Position numbers and translations under genes: made by a program | The notes under the pieces: generated by a model | Told to the model about the DNA's origin: nothing | What the model saw: only the letters and a program-made list of their open reading frames with translations | Databases searched by the model: none | Shown here: positions 21,981-29,601 of the stretch, piece by piece | Numbering within the stretch: position 1 is the first letter of the stretch | Layout of the letters: every line of letters begins with the position of its first letter | Assembly (NCBI GenBank): GCA_902477365.1 | Contig: CABSGW010000002.1 | Location: forward strand, 1 to 29,601 | From: an uncultured Prevotellaceae bacterium | GTDB lineage: Bacteria; Bacteroidota; Bacteroidia; Bacteroidales; Bacteroidaceae | Direction of reading: 5' to 3' | Length of the DNA stretch: 29,601 nucleotides

Positions 21981-24272
21981 TTACTCGTTCTCTTTCTTTT
22001 TCTTTTCAACGATAGCGTCGATAACCGCAACGGCTACGATGTTGACAATGTCGCGTACCGAGCATTCAAAGTCGGTGAAGTGAATCGGTTTGTTCAATCC
22101 CATTTGGATTGGGCCGATAATTTCAGCTTCCTGGCTCATCAACTGCAACATTTTGTAAGAAGAGTTCGCAGAACTTAGATTTGGGAATATCAACGTGTTG
22201 ACATCCTTGCCGTTCAGGCGTGTGAAGGGGTATTTCTCATCGCGTAACTCTTTGTCCAATGCAAAATTCAATTGCATTTCGCCGTCAATAGCCAAATCCG
22301 GATTTTGCGCCTGCATGCGTGCTACCGCTTCGTGTACAGCCGCAGGGCTTCCTTCGTTATCGGTTCCAAAGTTGGAGTAAGACACCATTGCTATAACCGG
22401 TGTACGGTTGAAGAAACGCACCGTTTCCACACTGAGCTGTGCCAGGTCTACGAGCGTATCGGCATCGGGATGGCGGTTGATAAGGGTGTCAGCGATAAAA
22501 TACACACCTTTCTTGGAGTTGATGATGTGCATCGTACCGAAGTGCTTGTTACGTTCGCGAATGCCAATTACCTCTTTGGCCACCTTGATGGTATTTGAGT
22601 ATTTGGTATACAGGCCGGTAATAAATGCATCCGCCTCGCCGGTTTCCACCATCATCATACCAAAGTAGTTGCGTTCGTACATCTTGTCTTCAGCTTCTTG
22701 CAAGGTGTATCCCTCACGTTGTTTCTTCTCGGCTAAGATGCGTGCGTACCGTTTGCGGCGTTCCGATTGTGTTTCATTACGCAAATTCAGTATTTCGATA
22801 CCATCCAGATTGAGGTCAAACTCAGCCGCCATTTTCTTGATCTGCTGGTCGTTGCCGAGCAATACCGGATGGCAGATACCTTCCTCTTTGGCCAACACGG
22901 CAGCACGCAACATGTTGGGATGAGTGCCTTCGGCAAAGACTACGCGTTGCGGGTCCAGACGGGCATTGTTGTAAAGCGAGCGCGACAGCTTGCTCTCTTG
23001 TCCCATCAACTCTTTCAAACGCATGCGATATGCTTTCCAGTCTGTGATAGGCTGGCGGGCAACGCCACTCTCCATAGCCGCTTTGGCAACAGCCATCGAT
23101 ACTTCGGTGATGAGGCGCGGATCGACAGGCTTCGGAATGAAATAATCAGGGCCGAAGGTCAGATTGTTTACCTGATAAGCCCGGTTTACAACATCGGGAA
23201 CGGGGCGTTTGGCCAAGTCGGCAATGGCATGTACTGCCGCCAGTTTCATTTCCTCGTTGATGCTGGTTGCGGCGGTGTCGAGTGCTCCGCGGAAGATGTA
23301 GGGAAAACCGATTACATTATTAATCTGGTTCGGATAGTCGGAACGTCCGGTACTCATCAGTACATCGGGGCGAGCCTCTTTCGCATCTTCGTATGAAATT
23401 TCGGGAGTGGGGTTGGCTAGTGCAAAGATAATGGGAGCTTCGGTCATTGTTTTTACCATCTCTTTAGACAGTACATTCCCTTTTGACAAACCAACAAACA
23501 CATCCGCTCCGCGTACAGCCTCTTCCAGTGTGTGCGCATCGGTACGGGTGGTGGCAAACTCTTTTTTCTGTTCGGTCAGGTTGGGACGGTCGGCTGTGAT
23601 AACACCCTTAGAGTCGAGCATCAGGATGTTCTCGGCCTTAGCGCCTAGTGCCTTATATAACTTGGTGCAAGAGATGGCTGCCGCACCGGCACCGTTTACC
23701 ACGATTTTTACTTTTGCAATGTCTTTGCCGTTTACTTGCAGGGCGTTCACCAGTCCCGCAGCCGATATGATGGCTGTTCCGTGCTGGTCGTCGTGCATAA
23801 CGGGAATATCCAGTTCTTCTTTCAGGCGACGTTCTATCTCAAAGCATTCGGGTGCTTTGATGTCTTCCAGGTTGATACCGCCAAATGTAGGTGCGATAGC
23901 CTTTACAGCTTCAATGAACTTTTCGGGATCTTTCTCATCTACTTCAATATCAAAGGCGTCTACGCCTGCATAGATCTTGAACAAAAGACTCTTACCTTCC
24001 ATCACCGGCTTTCCGCTCATAGCGCCAATGTCGCCTAACCCTAGTACAGCCGTCCCGTTAGAAATAACCGCTACCAAGTTGCCCTTGTTTGTATATTTGT
24101 AGGCATCCTCGGGGTTTTTCTGTATTTCGAGGCACGGTTCGGCTACTCCTGGTGAGTAGGCCAGCGAGAGGTCGGATTGTGTGCGATATGGTTTGGTGGG
24201 TACCACTTCAATCTTGCCCGGTTTGCCTTGTGCGTGATAGCGTAAGGCTGCTTCTTTTGTCACTTTTACCAT
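21981..24272 (-). CDS. maeB: NADP-dependent malic enzyme fused to a phosphotransacetylase-like domain
   Basis: The 763-residue protein decarboxylates malate to pyruvate with reduction of NADP, supplying NADPH and pyruvate in the cytoplasm. The malic-enzyme half (1 to about 420) shows SPGVAEPCLEI (40-50), the catalytic K94 region MEGKSLLFKIYAGVDAFDIE, the metal-binding E136-D137 and D161-D162 (MHDDQHGTAI), and the nucleotide motif VNGAGAAAI (192-200). The second half (about 430-763) is a phosphate acetyl/butyryl-transferase fold (DPQRVVFAEGTHPNMLRAA, VEEI-type helices, MVSYSNFGTD). In E. coli MaeB this half does not catalyse acetyl transfer but mediates acetyl-CoA control. The length is standard for MaeB. 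It has its own promoter (24315-24322) and terminator. Confidence 0.96.
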   Translation of the reverse strand: MVKVTKEAALRYHAQGKPGKIEVVPTKPYRTQSDLSLAYSPGVAEPCLEIQKNPEDAYKYTNKGNLVAVISNGTAVLGLGDIGAMSGKPVMEGKSLLFKIYAGVDAFDIEVDEKDPEKFIEAVKAIAPTFGGINLEDIKAPECFEIERRLKEELDIPVMHDDQHGTAIISAAGLVNALQVNGKDIAKVKIVVNGAGAAAISCTKLYKALGAKAENILMLDSKGVITADRPNLTEQKKEFATTRTDAHTLEEAVRGADVFVGLSKGNVLSKEMVKTMTEAPIIFALANPTPEISYEDAKEARPDVLMSTGRSDYPNQINNVIGFPYIFRGALDTAATSINEEMKLAAVHAIADLAKRPVPDVVNRAYQVNNLTFGPDYFIPKPVDPRLITEVSMAVAKAAMESGVARQPITDWKAYRMRLKELMGQESKLSRSLYNNARLDPQRVVFAEGTHPNMLRAAVLAKEEGICHPVLLGNDQQIKKMAAEFDLNLDGIEILNLRNETQSERRKRYARILAEKKQREGYTLQEAEDKMYERNYFGMMMVETGEADAFITGLYTKYSNTIKVAKEVIGIRERNKHFGTMHIINSKKGVYFIADTLINRHPDADTLVDLAQLSVETVRFFNRTPVIAMVSYSNFGTDNEGSPAAVHEAVARMQAQNPDLAIDGEMQLNFALDKELRDEKYPFTRLNGKDVNTLIFPNLSSANSSYKMLQLMSQEAEIIGPIQMGLNKPIHFTDFECSVRDIVNIVAVAVIDAIVEKKKKENE

Positions 24273-24314
24273 AAGAACTAATTCGTTGAGTTGTTTTTTC
24301 TATTGAAATCACTG

Positions 24315-24322
24315 CAAAGTTA
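24315..24322 (-). promoter_or_regulatory. -7 box of maeB
   Basis: TAACTTTG on the minus strand is a full match to TAnnTTTG. Transcription would begin near 24308, leaving a leader of about 36 nt. No -33 TTTG is seen at the expected distance. Confidence 0.6.
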
Positions 24323-24428
24323 ACAAACGGATTGCGATAAAGTAGCTAGCAAACCCTTTTTTTTGGACCGAAGGAGTTAAAAAAACTAAGGACTGTTTTT
24401 CCATCAACCGACCCTACCAGTTGTTTTA

Positions 24429-24470
24429 AACGAGAAGCCCAGTCCGTTAAAACGAACTGGGCTTCTCGTT
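24429..24470. repeat. Palindromic intergenic repeat, locus C
   Basis: AACGAGAAGCCCAGT (24429-24443) and ACTGGGCTTCTCGTT (24456-24470) form a perfect 15-bp inverted repeat around a 12-nt loop (CCGTTAAAACGA). The loop contains GTTAAAACGA, the same junction that separates the two direct copies at locus B. Unlike loci A and B, this copy lies between two genes that point away from each other, about 107 nt upstream of the maeB promoter and 111 nt upstream of the TetR promoter. It therefore cannot be a terminator of either. It may be an insertion of a small mobile palindrome, or a binding site. Confidence 0.85.
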
Positions 24471-24580
24471 GCCATTGTTTGGTTGCTTATTAGGAATTTA
24501 AGGATACGGATTTTCTTCTCTGGAGAAAAAATATAATTAAAAAATATGGAAACTTTCATCAAACAAACGGTTTTCTTTTT

Positions 24581-24588
24581 TAACTTTG
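24581..24588 (+). promoter_or_regulatory. -7 box of the TetR gene
   Basis: TAACTTTG is a full match to TAnnTTTG. Transcription would start near 24595, about 19 nt before the ATG. Confidence 0.6.
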
Positions 24589-24613
24589 CACCTATAACTT
24601 AACAACGAAGCGC

Positions 24614-25309
24614 ATGTCTGAATATCATCGGAGTAAAGACGCACAATCTTTGTTGCGTCGTCGCATTATAGAAACAGCGATGACCCTCTTTGCACAAGAG
24701 GGTATTAAACCTGTTACGATGGACCGTATCGCAAAGGAGCTAACGATCTCGAAACGTACCCTTTATGAGGTGTTCCCGGACAAGGAGACCCTGTTGATCG
24801 AAGGTTTTCGGGGATATCGGGATATCATGCATAAACGTTTGGATATGGAGATGGAGCGGGCGGAAAATGTGATGGAATTGCTGTTGTTGGTGTATCAGCG
24901 CAAAATGGATGAATTGCGCTTGATTTCGCCACGTTTTTATACCGATTTGAAAAAATATCCCAGGGTTGTTGCTTATATGAACGCGCAGCACGAGGAGGAT
25001 ATGGCCGGTTCGGTGGCTTTCTTTAAAAAAGGAGTAGAACAGGGACTATTCCGGGCCGATATCAATTACGAGGTGATTCATCGGGTGCTGAGTAGTCAGG
25101 TTGAGTTTATTTTGAGCAGTCTGATGACAAAGGAATTTCCTTTGAATGAGATTTTTAATTCGATTATATTGGTTTGTGTACGCGGTTTTTCAACTTTAGA
25201 GGGACAAAGAATCGTGGACGATTATCTGAAGAATCAGAAAGTGGCTCCCACATTTGTTATTAAAGACATGATTGCCTATTGGAAACAGGATATCCAGACG
25301 CTGGATTGA
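24614..25309 (+). CDS. TetR/AcrR-family transcriptional regulator
   Basis: The 231-residue regulator has an N-terminal TetR helix-turn-helix (about residues 15-62: IIETAMTLFAQEGIKPVTMDRIA, then ISKRTLYEVFPDKETLL), followed by an all-helical ligand-binding and dimerisation domain with no recognisable ligand signature. Such proteins usually repress nearby or own genes until they bind a small molecule. It points the same way as the polysaccharide export genes, whose promoter is 50 nt past its stop, and away from maeB. Control of the export pair is a reasonable guess but not shown. I see no clear palindromic operator at its own promoter. Confidence 0.92.
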   Translation: MSEYHRSKDAQSLLRRRIIETAMTLFAQEGIKPVTMDRIAKELTISKRTLYEVFPDKETLLIEGFRGYRDIMHKRLDMEMERAENVMELLLLVYQRKMDELRLISPRFYTDLKKYPRVVAYMNAQHEEDMAGSVAFFKKGVEQGLFRADINYEVIHRVLSSQVEFILSSLMTKEFPLNEIFNSIILVCVRGFSTLEGQRIVDDYLKNQKVAPTFVIKDMIAYWKQDIQTLD

Positions 25310-25359
25310 GGCTGAACAGCAGAATATAGGTAACTAAAAGTTAAATAATAAGGGTATGA

Positions 25360-25391
25360 TTTGTCATATCTAGAAAATGTTCGTACTTTTG
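25360..25391 (+). promoter_or_regulatory. Promoter of the polysaccharide export pair
   Basis: TTTG (25360-25363), a 20-nt spacer and TACTTTTG (25384-25391) match the Bacteroidota -33/-7 consensus fully. Transcription would start near 25398, 26 nt before the ATG. Confidence 0.75.
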
Positions 25392-25423
25392 CGAAATAGG
25401 GAATTATTTAGATTTTTAGGTTA

Positions 25424-26242
25424 ATGAGAAGAAAGCTACAATTTGCGGTTGTCATTCTTTGTCTTGCAATGAGCATAAGTTCATGTGTGTCGAATAAAGA
25501 GATGACATATATTCAGGGGACAGATCAGCTTTATCAACGTCCGCAACAGATAGAGAAAGAATATGGGTTGACCATTCAGCCCGACGATCAGTTAGCCATT
25601 TCGGTTAGTAGTAAAGATCAGGAACTGATTGCACCTTTTAACACGCAAACGCTTATCGGAGGCGGAGCTACCGGAAGTTCTTATGGCAGCCAGGCGAATA
25701 CATCGTCGGGGGTGTCTTACTTTTACGTAGACAAAGAAGGAAATATAGATTTTCCTATCTTCGGAAAAATCTATGTTAAAGGAATGACGGTGAACGAGCT
25801 GTCAGAGTCTATACGTAAGCGTATGGCCGAGGAAAATTACATTAAAGATGCCATTGTCTCTACCAAAATCATGAGCTTTAAGGTGACGGTTTTGGGCGAT
25901 GTGCGTACTCCGGGTGTACAAAGTTATACCGGACAGCGGTTGACCTTGCTCGAGGCCTTGGGACGTGCCGGCGACCTGAACAGTTCGGCTGTACGTACCA
26001 ACGTGTTGGTTGTGCGTGAAGAGAACGGAAAACGAATGTCTTATCGCATTGACTTGACCGATCCGGGAAGCGTTTTTACATCACCGGCCTATTATATGCA
26101 GCAAAATGATTTGGTTTATGTGGAGTCCAATAAGTCAGTCAAAGTAAAAGGTAGTACCAGCTATACCTATCTGAGTGTTTCGGGTACGTTGATCGGTATG
26201 ACTACCTCTATTGTTTCATTAATTATTGCGTTAACCAGATAA
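25424..26242 (+). CDS. Wza-like polysaccharide export lipoprotein
   Basis: The 272-residue protein has a lipoprotein signal peptide with the acylated cysteine at C21 (MSISSC). A Poly_export domain follows (about 45-140; YGLTIQPDDQLAISVSS, FYVDKEGNIDFPIFGKIYVKGMT), then an SLBB domain (about 150-225; VTVLGDVRTPGVQSYTG, LTLLEALGRAGDL). It ends in a hydrophobic C-terminal helix (GTLIGMTTSIVSLIIAL) that in Wza-type proteins crosses the outer membrane. It should form the outer-membrane channel for capsule or exopolysaccharide. The co-polymerase gene begins 3 nt after its stop, so the two form one operon. It is shorter than E. coli Wza (about 379 residues), as is common in Bacteroidota. Confidence 0.93.
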   Translation: MRRKLQFAVVILCLAMSISSCVSNKEMTYIQGTDQLYQRPQQIEKEYGLTIQPDDQLAISVSSKDQELIAPFNTQTLIGGGATGSSYGSQANTSSGVSYFYVDKEGNIDFPIFGKIYVKGMTVNELSESIRKRMAEENYIKDAIVSTKIMSFKVTVLGDVRTPGVQSYTGQRLTLLEALGRAGDLNSSAVRTNVLVVREENGKRMSYRIDLTDPGSVFTSPAYYMQQNDLVYVESNKSVKVKGSTSYTYLSVSGTLIGMTTSIVSLIIALTR

Positions 26243-26245
26243 GTT

Positions 26246-28708
26246 ATGGCAGAGATAACGAATAACGTGAAAAATTCGCAAGACGACAATGTAGACTTTT
26301 TGCCCTTGTTGCAAGACTGCTACCGGGTGTTTGTTTATCATTGGAAGTGGTTCGCACTGTCAGTTGTGGTTTGTGTAGGGTTGGCAACCCTTTATTTAAT
26401 GAGGCAGCCGTTGGTTTATCAACTGGATGCGGTGATGATGGTTGAGGATGACATGGGGCAGGGACGCCGTCGTGGAAACAACAACCTGAACGCATTGATG
26501 GAGTTGAACGGGGTGGCTGTGGGTGACAATCTGCAAAACGAAATTTATATTCTTCAGTCTTTACGGTTGATGAAAGTCATGGTGGAACGCTTGAATTTGA
26601 GCGTCGCTTATACCACGAGCGAAGGATTGCGTAATGTGGCGGTGTATAACAATAAACCTTTTGAAGTTGTTTTCTCCGATCCGTTTTCTGTACCCGTAGA
26701 TTTCAAGGTCGAAATTGTTGCGGGCGACCAAGTTCGGCTTTCGCATTTTCGCGTAGATAATGAGACTGTAGCTTTTGACGAAAAGGTTTCCTTCGGACAA
26801 CGTATCAAGACACCTGCAGGAACAATCGTTGTGAAAAAACAGCCTAAGTATTTAGCTGACTTCATAGGTAAGAGTATTCAGGTGAATCGGCAGAGCGTTG
26901 AGCAAACGGCAATGGAGTACCGTAAAAAAGTTTCGGCTCGCGAGGTCGACAAAGAAAGTTCGCTCATCAATTTGACTTGTCAAGATATTGATGTACAGCG
27001 TGCCGAAGATATTCTTTCTACGTTACTCGCCGTTTATAAGGAAGATATTGTTGAAAGTAAAAACCGAATAGCGGCCAGTACACAGCATTTTGTAGACGAA
27101 CGTATCAGTCTGATTGGTAAAGACCTGAGCCAGGTAGAAAGTCGGTTAGCTAAATTCAAGGAAAAGAATAGCATTGTCGATTTCGACAAAAATGCACAAG
27201 TGTTCTTGTCTGAACGTACCAGTGCGCGTCAGCGTTCGTTGACATTAGAAGCCCAGGTCAGTGTATTGCAATATTTGCAGGAATACTTGAAGGACATGGA
27301 GCGCGACGAACTTATTCCGGTGTTGAGTGCTGTCGGGGAAGCCAGTATCCAGACGCAGATCGGTCAATATAATGAATTGAAGTTGCAGCGGAACCGTTTG
27401 GTAGGCAATTCGGGTGAAAATACACCTATTATTGCCGACATGGACCAAAACTTGAAGTCCATTCATAAAGCCATTGCCGCGTCGGTTGCCAGTTATTTGA
27501 GTACGACAAAGTTGCAATTGAATAAATCGTTGCAGGTCGAAAATAGCCTGAATGCCGATATATCTTCTGTGCCGGAGAAAGAAAAACTGGCGATGGATAT
27601 CGGGCGTCAGCAGTCTACCAAGGAAGCGCTTTATACCTATCTATTGAATAAACGCGAAGAAGTGGCGCTTCAATTAGCCATTACCGAGGCCAATATTCGT
27701 ATTGTCGAATACCCATATGGTACAAACAAGCCGATTTCACCCAAAAGTATGTTGATCCTGATGGTTGGTTTCGTATTGGGTGTGTTGCTTCCTTCTGCGT
27801 ATTATTGGATAAAATTGACGTTAGACAACACTGTACGTGGGCGTAAAGATGTGGAAGAGTTGACCACAATTCCCATTTTGGGCGAAATTCCACGTTGGGA
27901 ACTTGAGGACGAGACGGATAAATTGGTGACAAAAGGTGCAGCTGGAGCTACACCGGTGAGTGAGGCTTTCCGTTTGTTGCGTTACGGATTGAACTTTATG
28001 AAGAAACGCGCACGCGTCATCATGTTGACCTCTACCACACCGTCGCATGGCAAATCATTTGTATCGCGCAACTTGGCCGCAATTTTAGGATTGGCCGGTA
28101 AGCGGGTTGTGTTGGTCGATGCCGATATTCGTAAACGGACACAGAGTAAGATATTGCGTTCGGGATTAGGTTTGACCACTTACTTGAGTGATGAAAACGT
28201 GGATGTACAACAGCTCATCGTAAAAGATGGAGTAAGCGAAGGGGTGGATTTCTTGCCGGCCGGCGTATTGCCTCCTAATCCGGCAGAGCTGTTGATGGGT
28301 GCACGTTTGGAGGAATTGGTTGATGAATTGAAGAGTTATTATGATTATGTAATCTTCGATACGACTCCTGCTTTCTCTGTTGCCGATGCCGGAATTGTAA
28401 ACCGTGTAGTCGATCTAACGCTGTATGTAATCCGTGTCGGGGTAGAAGACCGTCGGTTCTTGACAGAGTTGGAACGTATGTATCATGATGACAAGTTCAG
28501 AAACCTTTGTATCGTAATTAATGATAGTGTACTTAATAAGTATGGATATGGTTACGGCTATGGTTATGGATACGGTTACGGCTATGGACATGAGACGCGA
28601 AGTGGATCTCAAAAGAAACAGGAAGATGTGACGGTTCTGAATAAAGTCGCGAAGAAAATCAATGTAAACTCACTCAATCGGGTGTTGAATAATAAAAAGA
28701 AAAACTGA
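26246..28708 (+). CDS. Wzc-like polysaccharide co-polymerase / BY-kinase with tyrosine-glycine tail
   Basis: This 820-residue inner-membrane protein regulates length and export of surface polysaccharide. It has an N-terminal Wzz domain with a first transmembrane helix (about 34-53), a long periplasmic coiled-coil part (about 240-450), a second helix (about 500-521; MLILMVGFVLGVLLPSAYYW) and a cytoplasmic bacterial tyrosine kinase domain. The kinase shows Walker A TTPSHGKSF (G602, K603, S604), Walker A' VVLVDADIRKR (about 621-631) and Walker B YDYVIFDTTP (about 698-707). The usual C-terminal tyrosine cluster, the autophosphorylation target, is an exact run of eight Tyr-Gly pairs (766-781), encoded by eight hexamers at 28541-28588. 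It is translated 3 nt after the export gene and ended by a strong terminator. Confidence 0.95.
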   Translation: MAEITNNVKNSQDDNVDFLPLLQDCYRVFVYHWKWFALSVVVCVGLATLYLMRQPLVYQLDAVMMVEDDMGQGRRRGNNNLNALMELNGVAVGDNLQNEIYILQSLRLMKVMVERLNLSVAYTTSEGLRNVAVYNNKPFEVVFSDPFSVPVDFKVEIVAGDQVRLSHFRVDNETVAFDEKVSFGQRIKTPAGTIVVKKQPKYLADFIGKSIQVNRQSVEQTAMEYRKKVSAREVDKESSLINLTCQDIDVQRAEDILSTLLAVYKEDIVESKNRIAASTQHFVDERISLIGKDLSQVESRLAKFKEKNSIVDFDKNAQVFLSERTSARQRSLTLEAQVSVLQYLQEYLKDMERDELIPVLSAVGEASIQTQIGQYNELKLQRNRLVGNSGENTPIIADMDQNLKSIHKAIAASVASYLSTTKLQLNKSLQVENSLNADISSVPEKEKLAMDIGRQQSTKEALYTYLLNKREEVALQLAITEANIRIVEYPYGTNKPISPKSMLILMVGFVLGVLLPSAYYWIKLTLDNTVRGRKDVEELTTIPILGEIPRWELEDETDKLVTKGAAGATPVSEAFRLLRYGLNFMKKRARVIMLTSTTPSHGKSFVSRNLAAILGLAGKRVVLVDADIRKRTQSKILRSGLGLTTYLSDENVDVQQLIVKDGVSEGVDFLPAGVLPPNPAELLMGARLEELVDELKSYYDYVIFDTTPAFSVADAGIVNRVVDLTLYVIRVGVEDRRFLTELERMYHDDKFRNLCIVINDSVLNKYGYGYGYGYGYGYGYGHETRSGSQKKQEDVTVLNKVAKKINVNSLNRVLNNKKKN
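28541..28588 (+). repeat. Eight tandem TAYGGN hexamers encoding (Tyr-Gly)8
   Basis: The stretch is eight consecutive TAT/TAC-GGN hexamers, within which the 24-nt order TAYGGA-TAYGGT-TACGGC-TATGG- is nearly repeated twice. It encodes the tyrosine cluster of the Wzc-like kinase. The repeats could expand or contract by whole hexamers without breaking the frame. Confidence 0.85.
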
Positions 28709-28739
28709 TAACATCGGTTATCATGAACCATCATAAGGA

Positions 28740-28776
28740 AAGGTGGGGTAAGTGAATGTGCTTATCCCACCTTTTT
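28740..28776 (+). terminator. Terminator of the polysaccharide export pair
   Basis: AAGGTGGGGTAAG (28740-28752) pairs with CTTATCCCACCTT (28761-28773) over 13 bp with one wobble and an 8-nt loop, followed by a T-run to 28776. A smaller GATAAC-ATCG-GTTATC hairpin (28707-28722) overlaps the stop codon. Confidence 0.92.
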
Positions 28777-29025
28777 TGTGTTGTTTTGCGGTAAGGTGAT
28801 TCACTTCTAGGTCGTTTTTGGCAAAAAGAGTACCGTATCGAGCGCTCTGAGGTGATTTTCCGCTCTCTTTCATTATAAGCTTTGTCCGTGTTTTTCGTAC
28901 TATTTCCCTGTTCCCGTCCCTTTCCCTTTCTTTTTTTGTATAATTTTTTTACATTTGTATTTTGTTGGTTTATAGTCATTTGTTGTGTTTTGTTGTTTTT
29001 TTCTTGAATTTTTCTCGTGTATTTA

Positions 29026-29057
29026 TTTGGTTGGTATTAAAAAAGGCAGTACTTTTG
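29026..29057 (+). promoter_or_regulatory. rRNA operon promoter
   Basis: TTTG (29026-29029), a 20-nt spacer and TACTTTTG (29050-29057) match the Bacteroidota consensus fully, with the same box sequence and spacing as the export-pair promoter. The region upstream is very T-rich. Transcription should begin near 29064, GC-rich just after (GGGAACGACCGGGGGCG), about 250 nt before the 16S gene. Confidence 0.8.
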
Positions 29058-29096
29058 CACTCGCTTTCGGGAACGACCGGGGGCGTTGAAAAGAGA

Positions 29097-29242
29097 GTTC
29101 TTTGAATTATTTACATAACGAAGTTAGATTAAGTACAAGAGCGGCCTGCCTTTATCTTTTAGGGATAAGCAGGTCGGGTAAAAAAAAGACGAACCGTCTC
29201 CCGGTAGTTTGCTTGTTTTTTGAACGAGTGTCACGTACCGGG
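29097..29242 (+). promoter_or_regulatory. rRNA leader with boxA-like site and hairpins
   Basis: GTTCTTTGAA (29097-29106) resembles a boxA antitermination element. Two hairpins follow: one between GGCCTGCCTTTATC (29143-29156) and GGATAAGCAGGTC (29163-29175), imperfect; and one between CCCGGTA (29200-29206) and TACCGGG (29236-29242). These may guide antitermination and processing of the precursor. Assignment of boxA is by resemblance only. Confidence 0.45.
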
Positions 29243-29315
29243 AAAAGATTTCGATTGAGAACTTAATGAATTTTGCGATAGGCATCTTGTAAGGGAAAAG
29301 AACAAATTTATTATA

Positions 29316-29601
29316 TACAATGAAGAGTTTGATCCTGGCTCAGGATGAACGCTAGCTACAGGCTTAACACATGCAAGTCGAGGGGCATCATGATCTTAGC
29401 TTGCTAAGGTTGATGGCGACCGGCGCACGGGTGAGTAACACGTATCCAACCTGCCTGGTACTCAGGGATAGCCTTCTGAAAGGAAGATTAATACCTGATG
29501 TTATTTGTATTCCGCATGGTTTACGAATCAAAGATTTATCGGTACCGGATGGGGATGCGTTCCATTAGATAGTAGGCGGGGTAACGGCCCACCTAGTCTT
29601 C
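29316..29601 (+). rRNA. rrs: 16S ribosomal RNA, 5' part (cut by window edge)
   Basis: The universal 16S 5' sequence AGAGTTTGATCCTGGCTCAG is at 29324-29343. It is followed by GATGAACGCTAGCTACAGGC and GGCGCACGGGTGAGTAACACG, an arrangement characteristic of Bacteroidales, with the V1 loop at about 29383-29415. The gene runs off the right edge after roughly 285 of about 1,500 nt. The exact 5' end of the mature RNA is estimated. The sequence reads like Bacteroidaceae, but I cannot give genus or species with certainty without a comparison. Confidence 0.97.

Larger units (their letters stand above)
24273..24613. other. 341-nt divergent spacer between maeB and the TetR gene
   Basis: The spacer holds two outward-facing promoter boxes (24315-24322 minus; 24581-24588 plus) and repeat locus C (24429-24470) about midway. 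The rest is AT-rich and I see no gene or RNA in it. Confidence 0.7.
28709..29315. other. 607-nt spacer: terminator, AT-rich upstream region, rRNA promoter and leader
   Basis: There is no gene here. The terminator of the export pair (28740-28776) is followed by a stretch with strong T bias on the plus strand (28911-29025), which may act as an UP-like element. The rRNA promoter (29026-29057) and a ~255-nt rRNA leader with two possible hairpins come next. Confidence 0.75.

Noticed and set aside
28731..28979. 82-codon minus-strand frame in the spacer before the rRNA operon
   Set aside because: It overlaps a strong terminator and a T-biased upstream region. The translation is a low-complexity run of Lys, Arg, Thr and Gln with no start signal.
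1..29601. CRISPR array, tRNA, integrase, insertion sequence or prophage
   Set aside because: I found no regularly spaced repeats, no cloverleaf-like tRNA sequence, and no transposase or recombinase domain in any frame.

Overview
This window looks like a chromosomal segment of a Bacteroidales bacterium, probably Bacteroidaceae (Bacteroides/Phocaeicola-like). Three things point there: the partial 16S rRNA gene at the right edge; repeated Bacteroidota-type promoter -7 boxes (TAnnTTTG) just upstream of start codons, with few Shine-Dalgarno sequences; and gene families typical of the phylum (TonB-dependent receptor, DUF3472 secreted protein, lipoprotein-type polysaccharide exporter with a Wzc-like partner). 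I see no insertion sequence, integrase, CRISPR array, tRNA or prophage. Apart from the two genes cut by the window edges, every gene I assign appears intact.

Layout. Positions 1-3298 (minus strand): a type II NADH dehydrogenase gene, a LuxR-type regulator 1 nt after it, and the 5' part of a TonB-dependent receptor with its own promoter. 3529-6541 (plus): radA followed 7 nt later by a COG2509-type FAD protein, closed by a strong terminator. 6776-7285: a stand-alone macro-domain protein, convergent with a minus-strand pair of MalY/PatB-type aminotransferase and MATE efflux pump (9832-7310). 10067-11137 (minus): an M20 metallopeptidase, divergent from a long-chain acyl-CoA synthetase (11259-13073), which is followed by an SLC13-type carrier, prfB (RF2), a 47-residue membrane protein and a CYTH-domain protein. 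17341-19292: an RlpA-like secreted protein and a MetY-type O-acetylhomoserine sulfhydrylase behind a long, foldable leader. 19452-21902: a large secreted DUF3472/discoidin protein, convergent with maeB (malic enzyme fused to a phosphotransacetylase domain). 24614-25309: a TetR regulator. 25424-28708: a two-gene polysaccharide export unit. The window ends in the promoter, leader and first ~285 nt of an rRNA operon.

Most genes are housekeeping or core metabolism (respiratory NADH oxidation, DNA repair, lipid activation, translation termination, sulfur amino acids, NADPH supply), with an envelope theme on the right.

The most unusual signal is non-coding. Three intergenic spacers (about 10000-10067, 16944-17010 and 24429-24470) carry copies of one short unit, approximately ACGA-[G/C]A-[T/A]-GCCCAGT-nn-GTT, arranged as perfect inverted repeats with extra direct copies at two of the loci. 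The bases that vary between loci change together on both arms, so the palindrome is kept while its sequence drifts. This looks like a small dispersed palindromic repeat family that I cannot match to a named one. Other points of note are the foldable leader before rlpA-metY, a probably leaderless radA transcript, an RF2 gene without the usual programmed frameshift, and an export/co-polymerase pair with no sugar-assembly genes beside it.
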